Source: Fasciola hepatica (taxonomy: Eukaryota; Platyhelminthes; Trematoda; Plagiorchiida; Fasciolidae). Taken from it: a stretch of DNA of 64,000 nt. The stretch covers positions 5,208,001 to 5,272,000 of the forward strand of contig CANUEZ040000129.1 of NCBI GenBank assembly GCA_948099385.1, read 5' to 3'. Shown here one piece after another: positions 12,142-24,566 of the stretch. The first letter of the stretch is position 1. Each line of letters opens with the position of its first letter. The notes below the pieces were generated by a model that saw nothing but the letters and a program-made list of their open reading frames with translations, searched no databases and was not told the DNA's origin. A program made the translations under genes and the position numbers.

Positions 12142-14650
12142 TCACGGTTCGCTGCTATATCCTTCAGTGTTTTCACCCAACGGTTTGAGCGATCGTTTGG
12201 ACCCCCGGAAAAGAAGATGCGAGGCACATACTTTTCCTGATTTTGGTGTGCATTTTTCCATTCCTGGCTGACAGGTCATCTGTTGACCTCCACGTGGCAT
12301 TTTCCTTTCTCGAGGAGGAACGGAAACCAGGGTACGGTACGGTGGACGTGCTTCCACTATGTCAAACACGTGCCCCAAACAATGAAGTCTACTAAGCTGG
12401 GTAAACTGTGATAGGACATTCTCTGAACTAGCACCGAGTACTCTATTTCTGACCCCAGTATTGCTTACCCCGTTATTTCACCCAATTTTAGCGATACTAC
12501 GCAAACAATGATTGTCGAAAACCTCAAGACGACGAATATCTTTGACTCGCAGACCCCATATATCGCCACTATACAACAAAACTAAACGCACCGCGACAAA
12601 GTATACACAAACTTTCAGCGTCAGTGAAATACCAGGTTTGCTCCACGGGTGCTTTAGTCCAGCATACGCCCCTCGAGCCTTGGATAAAAACACAAACTAG
12701 GTTAGTGTTAGCAACAACTCCGATTCCGCGTGCGGCTTTTCGTGAATATGTGCACTTGGCATGCCAATACTACGGTTCATCTTCGACATATCAACATGTA
12801 AGCGGAATTCAATACCAATATCATGATCACAAATTCAGTATACGAAAAACGCAACGCAGTAAAATACAATAGAAAGAGCAATAAAAATCGATTTTCAAAG
12901 GTTATTTTGACAGGAATGTTTCTCATCTACCACTATTTTGACAATTACAAAAAGGATTTGCCTTGCAAAATGTCAGAACATCATGTGCAGCGTGTGTAAC
13001 AAGTTGATTTGAGAACTTCTCTAAATACTTCTCAGCTATGTGAACCCGTATCAAGAATTTTAAAATCTCATATTGCTCACAGTTCAACACATATCAGGAT
13101 ATATGTCACAGTATATGTTTTAAATGAATAATTTAACCGCCTACTGTCGTGCAGCCATTAGTCTCCTCGTTGCTGCCGAAGTATCTGAAGTGGTAGACAC
13201 TTGCTAGTACCTCCCCGTTGAGCATCAATCTCGGAATTGTTGACTTTCAGTACGGCAACATCGCTTTACACTTTGAAGGCTTAAAGAGCATACAGAATGG
13301 AGCTCTTGCGGGTCTGTCTGATGCAAGTTGCGCGTGTTCTGTGAATTCAAATAGGCAGACAATGTCGTCTGTGTAACCTAGGTCACATAGCCTTTCACCG
13401 TTTGCAAGTTCAGAGGCCATATCTCCGTCCTGTCGTGGATGACGAAGTGGAACAAGAAAGGTGAAATGGGACATCCTCGTCGAACACAGTTGGTTGTTGC
13501 TAATAGACATGGTAGTTTACTACAAACCCCAACCCAGTCAGAAGTATGAAATTACAATGACGTCCGTAGAGCCACGAACTTCTGATGCAGGCCTTTTCTG
13601 AGCAGAGCGCTGAACAAGAATGTTTGATCGACTGAATAGAAAAAACATTTCAAGTTGGAGAAAATCATCAATATCGGCCGATGGTGTTCGTGAAGCTTTT
13701 CAAGTAATTGGCGAAGAGCAAAATTCTGATCGATGAAACCTCGACCTGGGCAGAATTCAGTCTGTCGTTTGCCTACCTTGTTCTCGGGAGACGGTGTCAC
13801 AGGCTGCGACGAAAACGAGGCCAAAACCTTGGTGATAATCGGGATTAAACTGATCCCGCTATGATTACTGTAGTCATGGCCTAACGTTTTCTTAAAGATG
13901 GGTACAACCCATAACTCTCTCCATAATAACGGAATATGTCCCTCTTTCCAAACGCCACGTATCAAGGTGGTGAGTGGTTGTATCAACGCAGCATCACTAT
14001 TTTGATAAGAACTCGAGGAATTTCATCAGAACCGGCCACTATCTCACTCTTAATCAGTGGGATGCATGACTTAACTTTCACCTCCCATGGAGCCTCATGT
14101 GGTACTCCCCAAGGAATTGCAGTTTTTGACGTCGGATTAACTATATCAGTGCTCGGACAGCTCAGCTGTTCTTTGAAGTATTCAGCCCAGCCGTCGAGCT
14201 TGTGTTCTTTACCATGAACGGGCTATCCATTTCTATCGCACATCGCTTCACTGACCGGAATTTGCCGTCCGCCAGCGTCACGAATACGTTTGAACAGTCT
14301 TTGACTGTTACCTGAAGCAGCTGCTTTTTCATTTTTTTCGGTGCCTTAAGACACCAATTTTCGCCATCAGTCTCAAGGATTTTTGTGCCTTCTCGTTACA
14401 GTTGTTGTAAAGATTTATTGAACTTGGACAGAAAAACCCATCTTATTATATCGAGGATCTGGGTTAAATTGGTTCAGTCCAGATCCTTTGCTCCCAGTCC
14501 TAAAGTTTTCTGGTATTGATCAAACTATTTTGCTTCCATTCGTGCTTTGTCAGGGCTGAATTCAATGTCAATCATACTTTTGGTCTCCTCAACCTCGTAA
14601 CCATTGTTGTTCAGACACGCTGAGTCACGCAGCTCTGTTCACTCTTGTCT
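12142..14650 (-). mobile_element. Decayed RTE-like non-LTR retrotransposon (reverse transcriptase fragments)
   Basis: Minus-strand fragments, in order from high to low coordinates, follow an RTE/SR2-type pol. At 14217-13990 there is the pre-RT segment with LDGWAEYFKEQL and a later E-I-V-A-G-S-D-E-I-P. At 13986-13552 comes the RT core (WKEGHIPLLW, then SGISLIPI and TEFCPGRGFIDQNFALRQLL). At 13510-13247 are a VRRGCPISPFLF-like stretch reached by frameshift and LGYTDDIV, the variant of the catalytic YADD box. At 12693-12478 lies the conserved C-terminal region (GLRVKDIRRLEVFDNHCLRSIA), and at 12378-12142 the MGHVFD and PRGGQQMTCQ segment. Stops and frameshifts separate the blocks, so the copy is dead. 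The 12.70-13.24 kb part has no recognisable RT and may hold a later insertion. Confidence 0.75.
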
Positions 14651-17600
14651 CTGTCGCGTGTCGATGAACCAAAATCCCCATGCGCCGAACTGTTGTTCTT
14701 ATCTGAATGAGTTTATCTTTTACGTAACCTTCCCTCTTCCCGTCTCTCTTAGCCGTGTGAACGACTGGACTTAGCTGTCTCCCGCTGATCTCGCTCTTTC
14801 TGATAACCACGGTAATCGGCTTGTTCGACGCCGGCGCTTGTGTGTGTTCCCTCTGATCATTATATCTCTTCTGTTCGTTGATTGGCCAAAAGGCCTCCAC
14901 AAAATAAGGCCCTATTTTGTGATCTACTTGACTTGTTCCTGCACTGCTGTCTCGAACGTTCCCTATCTATTGTTGCTTGGTCATCTTGAAGCTTTTCTCA
15001 ACCGTATTGACTCTGCGGTCAGTTTGTCCACAATATGAGGCACGTTTTTGTTATTGTTCGACAATCTATCCTCTGGTACACGATTTTCTCTGTCTAGGGA
15101 CTTGGGGTTCGTTTATCTGCGAGTCACTCAATTACGGGACCAAAATCCTGTACAGGTGTCTTCGTATCTCACTTATCTCTTCACAGCTTGAGAGCTGACG
15201 TTTTTGCTCCATTAGAATCAACTACTCTTGAGAAATCCAGTCTCTTGGTGGACATCAGATCTAAGACCACATGCGAAATCAGCTGCCAAGTGAATCACCT
15301 ACTTGATATGGACCCATTGCCCGTCTACTTTACAGTTCGTTGTAGAGCCTAGATTATGATAATTTCAGTACATTAAAGGTGAGGAGTTTTGGATCAGACA
15401 AACTTCCTACTGTCAACCGGGTTTGTGGTTTGTGTCGATGACCACGGAGCTGGAGAGCAAATCGAAATAAAACTGTTTGGCCGACTCTACTTACGTGGAC
15501 TATTAGGATTTACAGTGCTGGACATAACTGTGCCACCGGTAGGTTTTTACGATACGATCGATCTGGATCGGAGCACCAGTAGAGTTACAGCACCATGTCG
15601 CTAAGCGACGCGAGTTGTGTCGCAAATTTGTACTAGAGAGGAAAAACCGATTATTTGCACAAAACTATTATTGGCATGGGTACGACTAACTGAACGTAAA
15701 ACTCTTAGCCACGATCTTTTTCAATGAGTTCAGTAGGTGTTACTTTTTCTCTCTGTGAAGTTAGATGGACTAACTATTCATGTTGAACCTGACAATCGCA
15801 TGACTCGAAATCTCGGATCCAAAGCAACGAAAGCCAGGACTCTCTGGAGATACGGTATTATTGATAAGAATCAGTTAACTACAAGGTAGAAAATGTGCAA
15901 AGCTTTATTCGTGACGCTTTTGGGACAGGATAGCTTCCAATGCACGTTCAAAAGTTATTGCGTCCTTTATACAGGAAGGTTATCTAGTAAGTGCATGTCC
16001 ATACCAGGAATAAAGACTGCGCTCGACTGTGTCAGTATGCATCTTTAATCACGGTGCTTCAGAGAGGGACAATAAAGTGCGACTCACAGCAGAGAGTAAA
16101 CATAATTACACCAAGATGTTTTCAATGGGCTGTAGTACGAATCTTCAAAGTACCAAGCGGATCAAACGGGAGAGTCAGGTACATATAAATTTGGGACAAC
16201 GGTAAGTGCGCACGTGCGTGTTGATCGGCTAGGATGGTTGATACATAACAAAAATGCTGAATCGGCATGTAGGAGAGAGACCGTACAAGAAGATGAAGTA
16301 ATGAGGAGGGTGAGGAAAGTCACATGCAAACTAGGGCGGTTGAAGTCGTGTTAGGCAAGCCGTATGTTTGTTTGTGTATCTATATAATACCTCTGAGCAT
16401 AGATTGGAGCCTGAACCAGGTGAAGCGAGCGGTGACTGTGTGTTTGAGGGCTGGATTGTCTTACGATCCATAGGTCCTGCGAGTGTGTGGGTCGCATAGA
16501 CTGTATCGTGTACTTCAGTGAAAACTCATCTCATTCCTTGTACACAAGTCAACACAAGTCTACTTTGCGAACGTGGATCTCGAAGTGCTGCGGATTTTTT
16601 CATGATATGTTCAGCCTCAAACTTGAGCAGTGTGAATTTTTCAGTCACTATTCACTTGACTTTTCACATTTTTATTGACTAAATGATTGCTTTGACGCTG
16701 AATTAATATGTGCCTATTGAATATGTTCGGGTTTTTATCTTCGGAAGTGATTGTTTTTCTTGTATAACCAATAATTTTGGTTGACTTGCTGTTATTTAGA
16801 CTCCATCTGTCATGAGCAAACCTCGGGTCGTTCAAACAATCATGCCTTCTGAAGCACCAGACTCGAGTTTCGCTGTTGTTAATAGGTAAACTTAAGCAAG
16901 CAAACTTAGTTTAATGCAGGTAGTTACAAGGTTCCCTCGTGCTCCCTAGCCCCTGTTCGGTATAAGTATCAAAAGCGGAGCTGCGTGACTGGGTGACGAG
17001 TGAATCAGATATACTTTGATTTCTTCCGTAAATCAGGTTCCACGAGAATCACCCGCATAAAATAAAACCAGAAAGTTTTACCCTGGCTGATATCAGAGAA
17101 ATACTGTTTGGTATCGCTGCCTTCCATTACTATTTCAAGAGAAGACGATTTCTGGTAACCCAATACTTCATGATCGTAAGTAACTTGAGGGGTAGACAAA
17201 AATTCGGCTTTATGGGTAACTCTTATAGTAGACTAAGTGAAGTGAAACCGCAACAAAATCCCTTTATGACAGTATCAACAGTGTACTCATCCTCAGTACG
17301 TCATGGGTTTGTGAAGCTGTATCACCTTCGTCACAAATCAGTATCAGAATTCGGAATGATGCCATATCGCGTGATTCTTGGTCGCTCGCGTCAGTGGTTG
17401 AGCCATCCGGGCTGGCTCTTTACTATTTCTGAAGCTAGAGTTAGCTTCCTACCGGTACTCTGTGCTAACAACTGGTACGCACCCCATGGGGACCAAATTC
17501 ACGAAGTGACCACAGTAATGTCACATAGTAAGGAGATTATTGCTGAATAACTGATATTCTACACCGGAGAAGGTAGCAATTCTGTTGCTGGTGTGGGTTT

Positions 17601-20469
17601 TGTTCGTACTCCAATGAACAAGTTGCAAAAAGACAATAGTTAGGAAAAATGTTGTATTATCAATTGATTTGCTAGTCGAATAAGTGAACGACTCACAGGA
17701 GTAGCGAAATAGACAAGAATTATTGCTCAGTATGTATGTATGTCCACGGGCGGCGGTCTAATAGGTTAATTTGACCACATTTTTTAATCTCGGTCAACGC
17801 GTGTCATTAGGTTTCTGAGGTTATCATGTGAACACGGTGTTCGGTGAATTTCAGCAGCCTTGGTGACTCAAAGAAGTATATCCAGTGGCTATTGTTTTTA
17901 ATCAATCAAGCATGGAAAAAGGAAAGACATGCCATGAATCGACGAATCACTGAACATTTACACGTGTATCCTAAGCAAGTGATCAAGGTTGAGGAAATTA
18001 TTCTCAGTAAAGATTCTTGCTCATAGATAACGACAAGTTTGTGAACTGGAAGTTCATTTAGACACGATATTTTTGATAAGTTTAGCGGAAATTACCGCAT
18101 AGAATTTAAGCTTCATTCAAGAGAAACAGATAACTGCAGACGGACGGGCAGGTAAATATACAGACAAATAGACCGTCAGTCACATTGAGAGAGAATAACG
18201 GTTACTTTAAATGTACTACATAAAAAGATCAGCCAATGGTAGGAAGTTTGAGTTCGGATGTTCATGGGGAATAATACATAATGAGCAGGTCATTGGGCAA
18301 TGTTCAGATGAGTATTATTTCTTCTTCCAATTTCATTTCAGAATGGAACTGTTTATTCGGTCGACTGTTTGTCTTGGTTTAGGTGAATAATGTGTATAAC
18401 AGGGAACCTTCTAGTTGTTGCATAATTTGAAAGTTCTTGAGTTCATTCCGAATCTCCCACGACCGCAGGAGTAACTAATCTAGTAAATAATGATTACTGA
18501 TCTCGGCAAGCTTAACTCCTACGTACCCACCACACTAGCTAACTTTGTAAAAAATCGTTTTATCGTGGTCTCACTACATAGAATAATCTGATCTCCGCAG
18601 AAGCATCTGAGAATATCATCTCCTTGTCATTTTACAAAATGAACTCAATGGGGAAGCGTCCAGTTTGCGTATGAACGTGACAGATAAACTCACTTCGTAA
18701 AGGGCCATTCTTAGCGCAATCCAAAGGGACCGCATTTGACCAACGCGTATTTGGAACCAGAATCGAATCATGACTTTTATGTTCCGTCTGTGTTCAATCA
18801 ATCGATGGTTCAACAAAAATGTACAAACACCAAGCTTATGCATAGGATGACTGAAACAAATATGTAGATGCAATTTGAATCCAGAAAGATAATGCATAGT
18901 TCTGACAAAATCTCATGTGATGTGAAATACAGATCATCAGCTTATGTAATGTTACTCTCCATTACTTACCCGAAAGTGTAAAATGTTGACAGACAAAGTG
19001 TATTCCGGCATTCAGTATTGTGTCACACAATGAGGGAAGTCTGATGACAGATATTTTCTTGCCAATGAAAGAGGCCTTCACATATGAAAAAGCTCAAAAT
19101 ACGGCACATTATTTTAAAAGAGCTGAATTTAGGAGAGAATTGATTGGCATCTGTTTTAACACTGAAAACGTCCACTGCAATCCCTTAATCTGCTACTTAT
19201 TTTGTGCCCGAGAATGGTTCATAGAATCCGATTTGCCAATTGACTTCTTGTCCAACTTCAGGTTTTTTAAACCGAGACTTGTATCCTCCGCCAGTCATTT
19301 CACTAACACGGGCGTTCCCAGTATTCATCAGAACTCTATTTGAGAAAGGAATTTCCGAGAACTGATTAAAGATAGCTTCTCGCCGGATGATTTGTCGTCC
19401 GTCGTTATGCAAAATCAAGTCGTATATGTGTGACATACGTACTGGAAAACACGTACCTTCTGTTTCTTGGTTTTGCGGCAGGATTTTGACACGTTTCACC
19501 TTGAATTTACCAACTCACAACTCCTGTCTTTATCGAGTTCACAACTGTATGCGTGCTTAGTTAAGTGCCCGTAGATCCTAATGACCGAGTAAGGTTTGGA
19601 GACTTGCGCTGTACTCACCTGTACTACTAACTGCTATAAAAGTGGATTATTCTGATGTCCACCACGACGCTGTATTGACCGACTGATGTCGCTTTGACTC
19701 CCCGTCGTGATTGTTGGAAAAATGTCATTCATATGACAAAAGTCTTGAAAGAAGCCTTCCCTGAAAGCTGAGAGCTTTTTGACTTTTGTGTTCTGAAAAT
19801 CAAATGGACAAATGACTAAATTTCAATCTACCGGTATTGTCGAAAATTATCACACACTGATGAGTACGTTTTGTTTTCCTCCATGACAGCGTTATGTGAG
19901 AACAGTAAAATTGCAAATCTATAGTAATCAGCAAGCAGTAGCTAGGCTCCAAGATAACTGGTCTTACGGCCTGCTTTAATGCTGCTAGTAATTAGGATAA
20001 AAATCTAGAAGAAAACCTATATTTCCAACCAGTAGTTAGCCTTGTACTTCGCGGAAGATGAGTCTCTGTGTGAAAACGAAATAGGATTTATTCAAGTTGA
20101 TCTAACCCACTTATCAACAGAAGCATAATGTAAATTGCAAACGTTCACTAGTGTTTACTTCACTGCCCATAAACATGTTTGTATCCGTTCGATAGGATTC
20201 AGATAGAAAAACAACTGAAAAGTACCTCCACATTAAAGTACTAAGCGAACAAAAAGAAAGATATATTTTTGCTTATTATGAGGTTCATCATGCAGTGTGA
20301 ACTTTCAAGTCATTGAAGACGGAATTCGTTCGTTGTAATAAGAAATGTCGTAAATTACCGAAGTCTCCCGCCTTGCTGGAAATGCTTTGCTAACCTTCAA
20401 AATCAGTATTGTGATGGTGCTGTATAATGTACTACGTAACTTCTGTATTCCGTTGAGAGCCATCCCTTA
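14651..20469. other. Intergenic DNA, no supported gene
   Basis: There is no recognisable protein family, RNA gene or micro-exon run. The longest ORF, 17170-17550 plus (126 residues), has no motif I know, and shorter ORFs lie on both strands around it. I see no codon pattern that separates it from chance. Confidence 0.5.
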
Positions 20470-20625
20470 ACGTCTTATGTTTATGGTGTTCGATTCGCAA
20501 TCGTTCACCCCGGGTTCGAGTTTCATTTGGGCTTCATCGGATGCGCACTGCTGATGATTCCTAAGAAGGATGAAACAGCCATACAGTACTTCCGTGGTCT
20601 TCAACGTTTTGAACGTTCACACTGC
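20470..20625 (+). mobile_element. tRNA-derived SINE with hammerhead-like core, degenerate copy
   Basis: A tRNA-like head (GTTCGATTCGCAATCGTTCA, then a GGTTCGAG B-box) is followed by the same body as the copies at 30.6-31.0 kb. The hammerhead-like part is at 20545-20589: GCACTG, CTGATGA, a stem II arm TTCC/GGAT, GAAA, then TA and CAGTAC. Stem I has lost one pair and stem III is broken (CAGCCA), so this copy is probably inactive. Confidence 0.65.
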
Positions 20626-23600
20626 ATGACTGTGAGAGTATGTGCTGCCTTGTGGTCGACAGCCAGCAGTGTCCCGTCAGCAATCGGCATGTCATCTCCC
20701 GTACTAGCGGACGGGCAAGTGACAAGGCAGCAAATCGATGAGACGCGAACGGAGTCCCGTCATATGGCAGCTGGTCGTGGGACCAATCAACCAATCTGAA
20801 GACAGGCTACCTGATGTCAGTATGAACAAGTCGGTTAAAGGTGGAATGATTGGTGTCGGTAATTGTTTCTTTTTTTATAAACGATGTATTTTATGCTAAA
20901 AAGATGAGATGATTCCCGAGCAGAATAGACTTCTCACTAGAGTTAGTGGGATGCTTCAAAACAATGATGAATCTGACGATGTAAAAATCTAATCGCTAGT
21001 ATTCACACAGACATGTTTCCAACAATGATATGAATATGTATAATTGACAAGACATGTTTCATTTTTTGTTCAGCAGGCCTATCGTGGTATGAATGATGCA
21101 CTATCCTGTTACCGAACACGTTCCCCATCTAGTGTCGAAACAAATTGTCAAAAATTTACCTGAATTGTAACAGAAAAGAAAACTTTTGTTGGAGCACAAA
21201 ATTGTTTATAAATTCTAATACTGCTGTGATTATTTCGTTTCCGAAACAAACCATACACTGGACGAAGCTAAAGCGAAACGTGAAGATACGAGAACACCAT
21301 CCGAAAGGACAGCAGGAAATAGGAAGTAATTTTCTGCCCAAGTTTCATTATTATATGTCGCCAAGTTGGTAAAATGAAATTAAATGAATATGAAGTTAAT
21401 CAGTTATAAGCAGACATACTGCTAAAGTGTACCCGAAAACATTTTCAACACTGTATTTGATCGGTGAACGTTTTCTTCATTCAATCATTGCGAACAATGC
21501 TCGGTGGGGTGCTACTTCATTTGCATGTTGGTTCTTGTCGCAGAACGCATCTTCCCAGTCGACATGCATATAAATTTGCACCTTCGGCACCGCTTCAGTA
21601 TATTTCTTGCTTATTATCTGCTTGAGAACGCAAGCAAAATAGCGACACTGGAAAATGAAAAGTCACAGGAAATACTGATAAATGAGAAAGACTCGTATCT
21701 CCAAACCAATAGGTGTAGCTAATTTCATCTTTCTCATCGCGTTGAAGCCTAACAAGTCAGCCAACTCGTCCTTTTTGCCTCACTAGCAGCAACTTACGCT
21801 CGTCATCTGCGATCGATAGTCTGATTAGTAAGCGGAGGCAAGTTCATTTTTCATATCTTGCTTGCGTATGAGTGCATAAGAAATGGTATATATCCCATAG
21901 CTTTAAAGCCAGGCTGCAATGTGAGGGATAACAGTGAACCAAACTCTGAGACTTGGAGTAGAGAACCACATACTTTTTTCCAAAGATCAGGTGTAGAAGC
22001 GATCCTGACTACAGAGGATTATATTTTACCTTCAAAGTGGACAACTGCTTTCCCATTGGAAGAAGCTGTTAACACAAGTGGATTGTACCTCGTTTGCCGA
22101 ATTGCTTGAGGCTCAACGAAAGATGAAGTACACTCACAAAAAAGCAAATGCCTCGGAATTGTAACCAGTAGTTCGTGATCAGTTATCTGATTATCAGGAG
22201 AAACCACGTTTGATTGGTTTCATGTAATGTAATGCACTGGACCACATCTTCAATATTTCAGTCGGTTTTTGTGTAAGTTTCGAACGTAAAGCCAAATGGA
22301 TTTGAAAAATAGGCTCTGATGCATTTTGTTCTCTTTATGGATCATTTTTGAAGGCTGATCTCACGGTCAATATGAGCAATACAATAAGGGAACGATGGAT
22401 TTATCATGGATGGTTTCCTACATTGTGATGCACAACAAACCAGCACGGTTGACGGGTACAGCAGTAACCTTTTGAGCAGTTTTATTCGCAGTGAGTTTCA
22501 CCATAGAACAGTAGTACGATGCTCCTTACCTGTTATAATATTTTTTTCAAAAGCCGCTACTGATGTGCATTTCTTTGTCCGTGTTTGTCTCTGATCTGAA
22601 AACTTTTGTTCAAACTGTGTGTTTCCTAAATCGGTCATGGACTGTTTTTTAGCGTACAAGCAAAGAACCAGTTCAGTTATCGTGGCTATATGGATGAATA
22701 AGTATTATTGTAGCAATGACTTATGCAAGAGACGTGTAGTAAATGCAACACTTTTTATTGTCTTCGTATCTGACTTGAAGTTGTTTACAATTTGAATCAG
22801 ATTTGACGTATTCAACAACGTTTATGACGGTGAAAGATCTTTGCCTCAATTTCACCAATGAGAAACAGTTCCTAGGCCCAATCGTCTGAAATTATAGTTC
22901 AACAAGAAGCGCTAAATAATAGATGAAGTTATCTCTGATAATCATGAGATCATTTTTTGTGGTATAAGATATTGCTTTGTTGTTGTCACTTATTCTATCC
23001 GAAAAATGTATACAAATGCCAGACTTTATGCACTGTATTATGAAGGGATAAGTTCTCTTCCGCGGGGGAGGAGGAGGGAGGGGAAGCGGCGGGGGGGGGG
23101 GGTACATGTGTTCAAACAACAAGAGCACAACGAAAAGAAATAATCCAAGAGTCAAGGCTCAGTAAGTGCGTCAACAAACACGAACATTTACGTTAGTCGA
23201 ACAACAACATCGCCGCTTACGGAATAGCCGTACCACTGATAATATTATGATAGACACCTGCTTTATCACCAAGGTCAATGGGTTCTTGTTATTCAGTTAT
23301 TTTTATTCGTAAAATCGACAAAAAGCCAAATAATAGGTGCTAAATATACCCGAGTGAATCCGTGAGTTTCATCACATGGACACTCTGAGGGGAGTGGATC
23401 AGTCAAGAATCAATAGAGAAAAAACACTGGCAATTAACCTCATTGCTTTTAGCTATGAGATTTTGCCCTACTGATGTTATCAATGATCAGTGTATGTAAC
23501 AAGACGTGTCTGGATGTTTTTCCAAATAAAGCTAGTACATAGCAACCCGATTCACAAGGTTGGTACCTCAAACTGTGTTGACGTAATTTATTACCGGAAA

Positions 23601-24430
23601 ATTAAACCTCGCGTAGATGAATAAATATTCTTAATCACGGCTGTGAGTCAACTGACAGAAGTAAGATTTATTGAAATAGTTCGATTGCGTGCTTCTTCAC
23701 AAGGGGGAAACAATGGTTCAACAATTTACTCATTTCCATTCTTTCTTTTTCTACTGCTGATACACCTGTTGATGGTAAAGTCAACGAGTACGATTGGGTT
23801 TTGATGGTTTTAAATCGGCAAAGGAACTACGGAGTACAGTTTGCAGACGTGCACAGCCTCGTCAGAGTAAGAACTGATCTGTTGTCAAGTTTTGGACCAA
23901 TGGCATTGGCTAAATCCAAAAAAGAAGTTAAATTTGGAATACTCCCCGATTTTCAGTGAGCAAAAGGCCCTTCGAGAAATAAAGTCATTAACCATTTGAC
24001 ATCAAATTTTGTTCAGTGTCAAGCAGATTTGTTGGAATGGTTCCAAATGAGAAAAATTCTGTTCGGCACAACAACATGCACGACATTCCAGACCACAATA
24101 CCACCACTCGTACGCTGAACTTGTCCAAAAGCAAGTTCACAACTCACAGACTATTTCTTTGATTTCCCAAGTTCCATTCTAATGTACAAAGTCACAAGTG
24201 ACAGCATTTTTCCAAAAAAGGGGCGAAAAGTCTGATAATTTTGCCCTTAACACGTTTTTTACGATAACTTCAAAACAAGACTAAATTATGATGTGTTGTC
24301 CAGGACATAGTTCAATTAAAAATCTAAATTTGTGACAGACTCTCGCTTTCATCAAAAATGAGGCACTGTCTGGAATTCACTCTTAATGACGTTCAAATTT
24401 CTTGTCCTAAAATTCAGAATCCTGGAGTTC
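20626..24430. other. Intergenic DNA upstream of gene B
   Basis: No supported coding region. A G-rich tract lies at about 23062-23102. Other ORFs here are short and unrecognised. Confidence 0.45.
23062..23102 (+). repeat. G-rich low-complexity tract
   Basis: About 40 bases almost wholly G with a few A and C, ending in a run of twelve or so G. Several G-runs of three or more make a G-quadruplex possible on the plus strand. It lies about 1.4 kb before the gene B promoter. Confidence 0.7.
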
Positions 24431-24439
24431 TACCAAAAA

Positions 24440-24448
24440 TATATAAAA
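24440..24448 (+). promoter_or_regulatory. TATA box of gene B
   Basis: TATATAAAA, 58 bases before the start codon at 24506. A transcription start about 30 bases downstream would give a 5' UTR of roughly 35 bases. The position and the absence of splice signals between it and the ATG support a core promoter. Confidence 0.6.
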
Positions 24449-24505
24449 AGACCACCATTTCTAGTTCAAAAACAATACAGTACAAGATTGCACTGCAGAT
24501 AGAAA

Positions 24506-24566
24506 ATGCGTAGCTTCACACTCTGTTCTTGGGTTGTTCTAGTTTCATTGCTCAACCTGACAAACG
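24506..24566 (+). CDS. Gene B exon 1, signal peptide
   Basis: ATG at 24506 is followed by 20 codons and one extra base before GTAAGT at 24567. The peptide starts M-R-S-F-T-L-C-S-W and continues with a hydrophobic core V-V-L-V-S-L-L, ending L-T-N: a short, typical secretion signal. The donor leaves phase 1 with a G, which is the phase every later exon expects. Confidence 0.85.
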
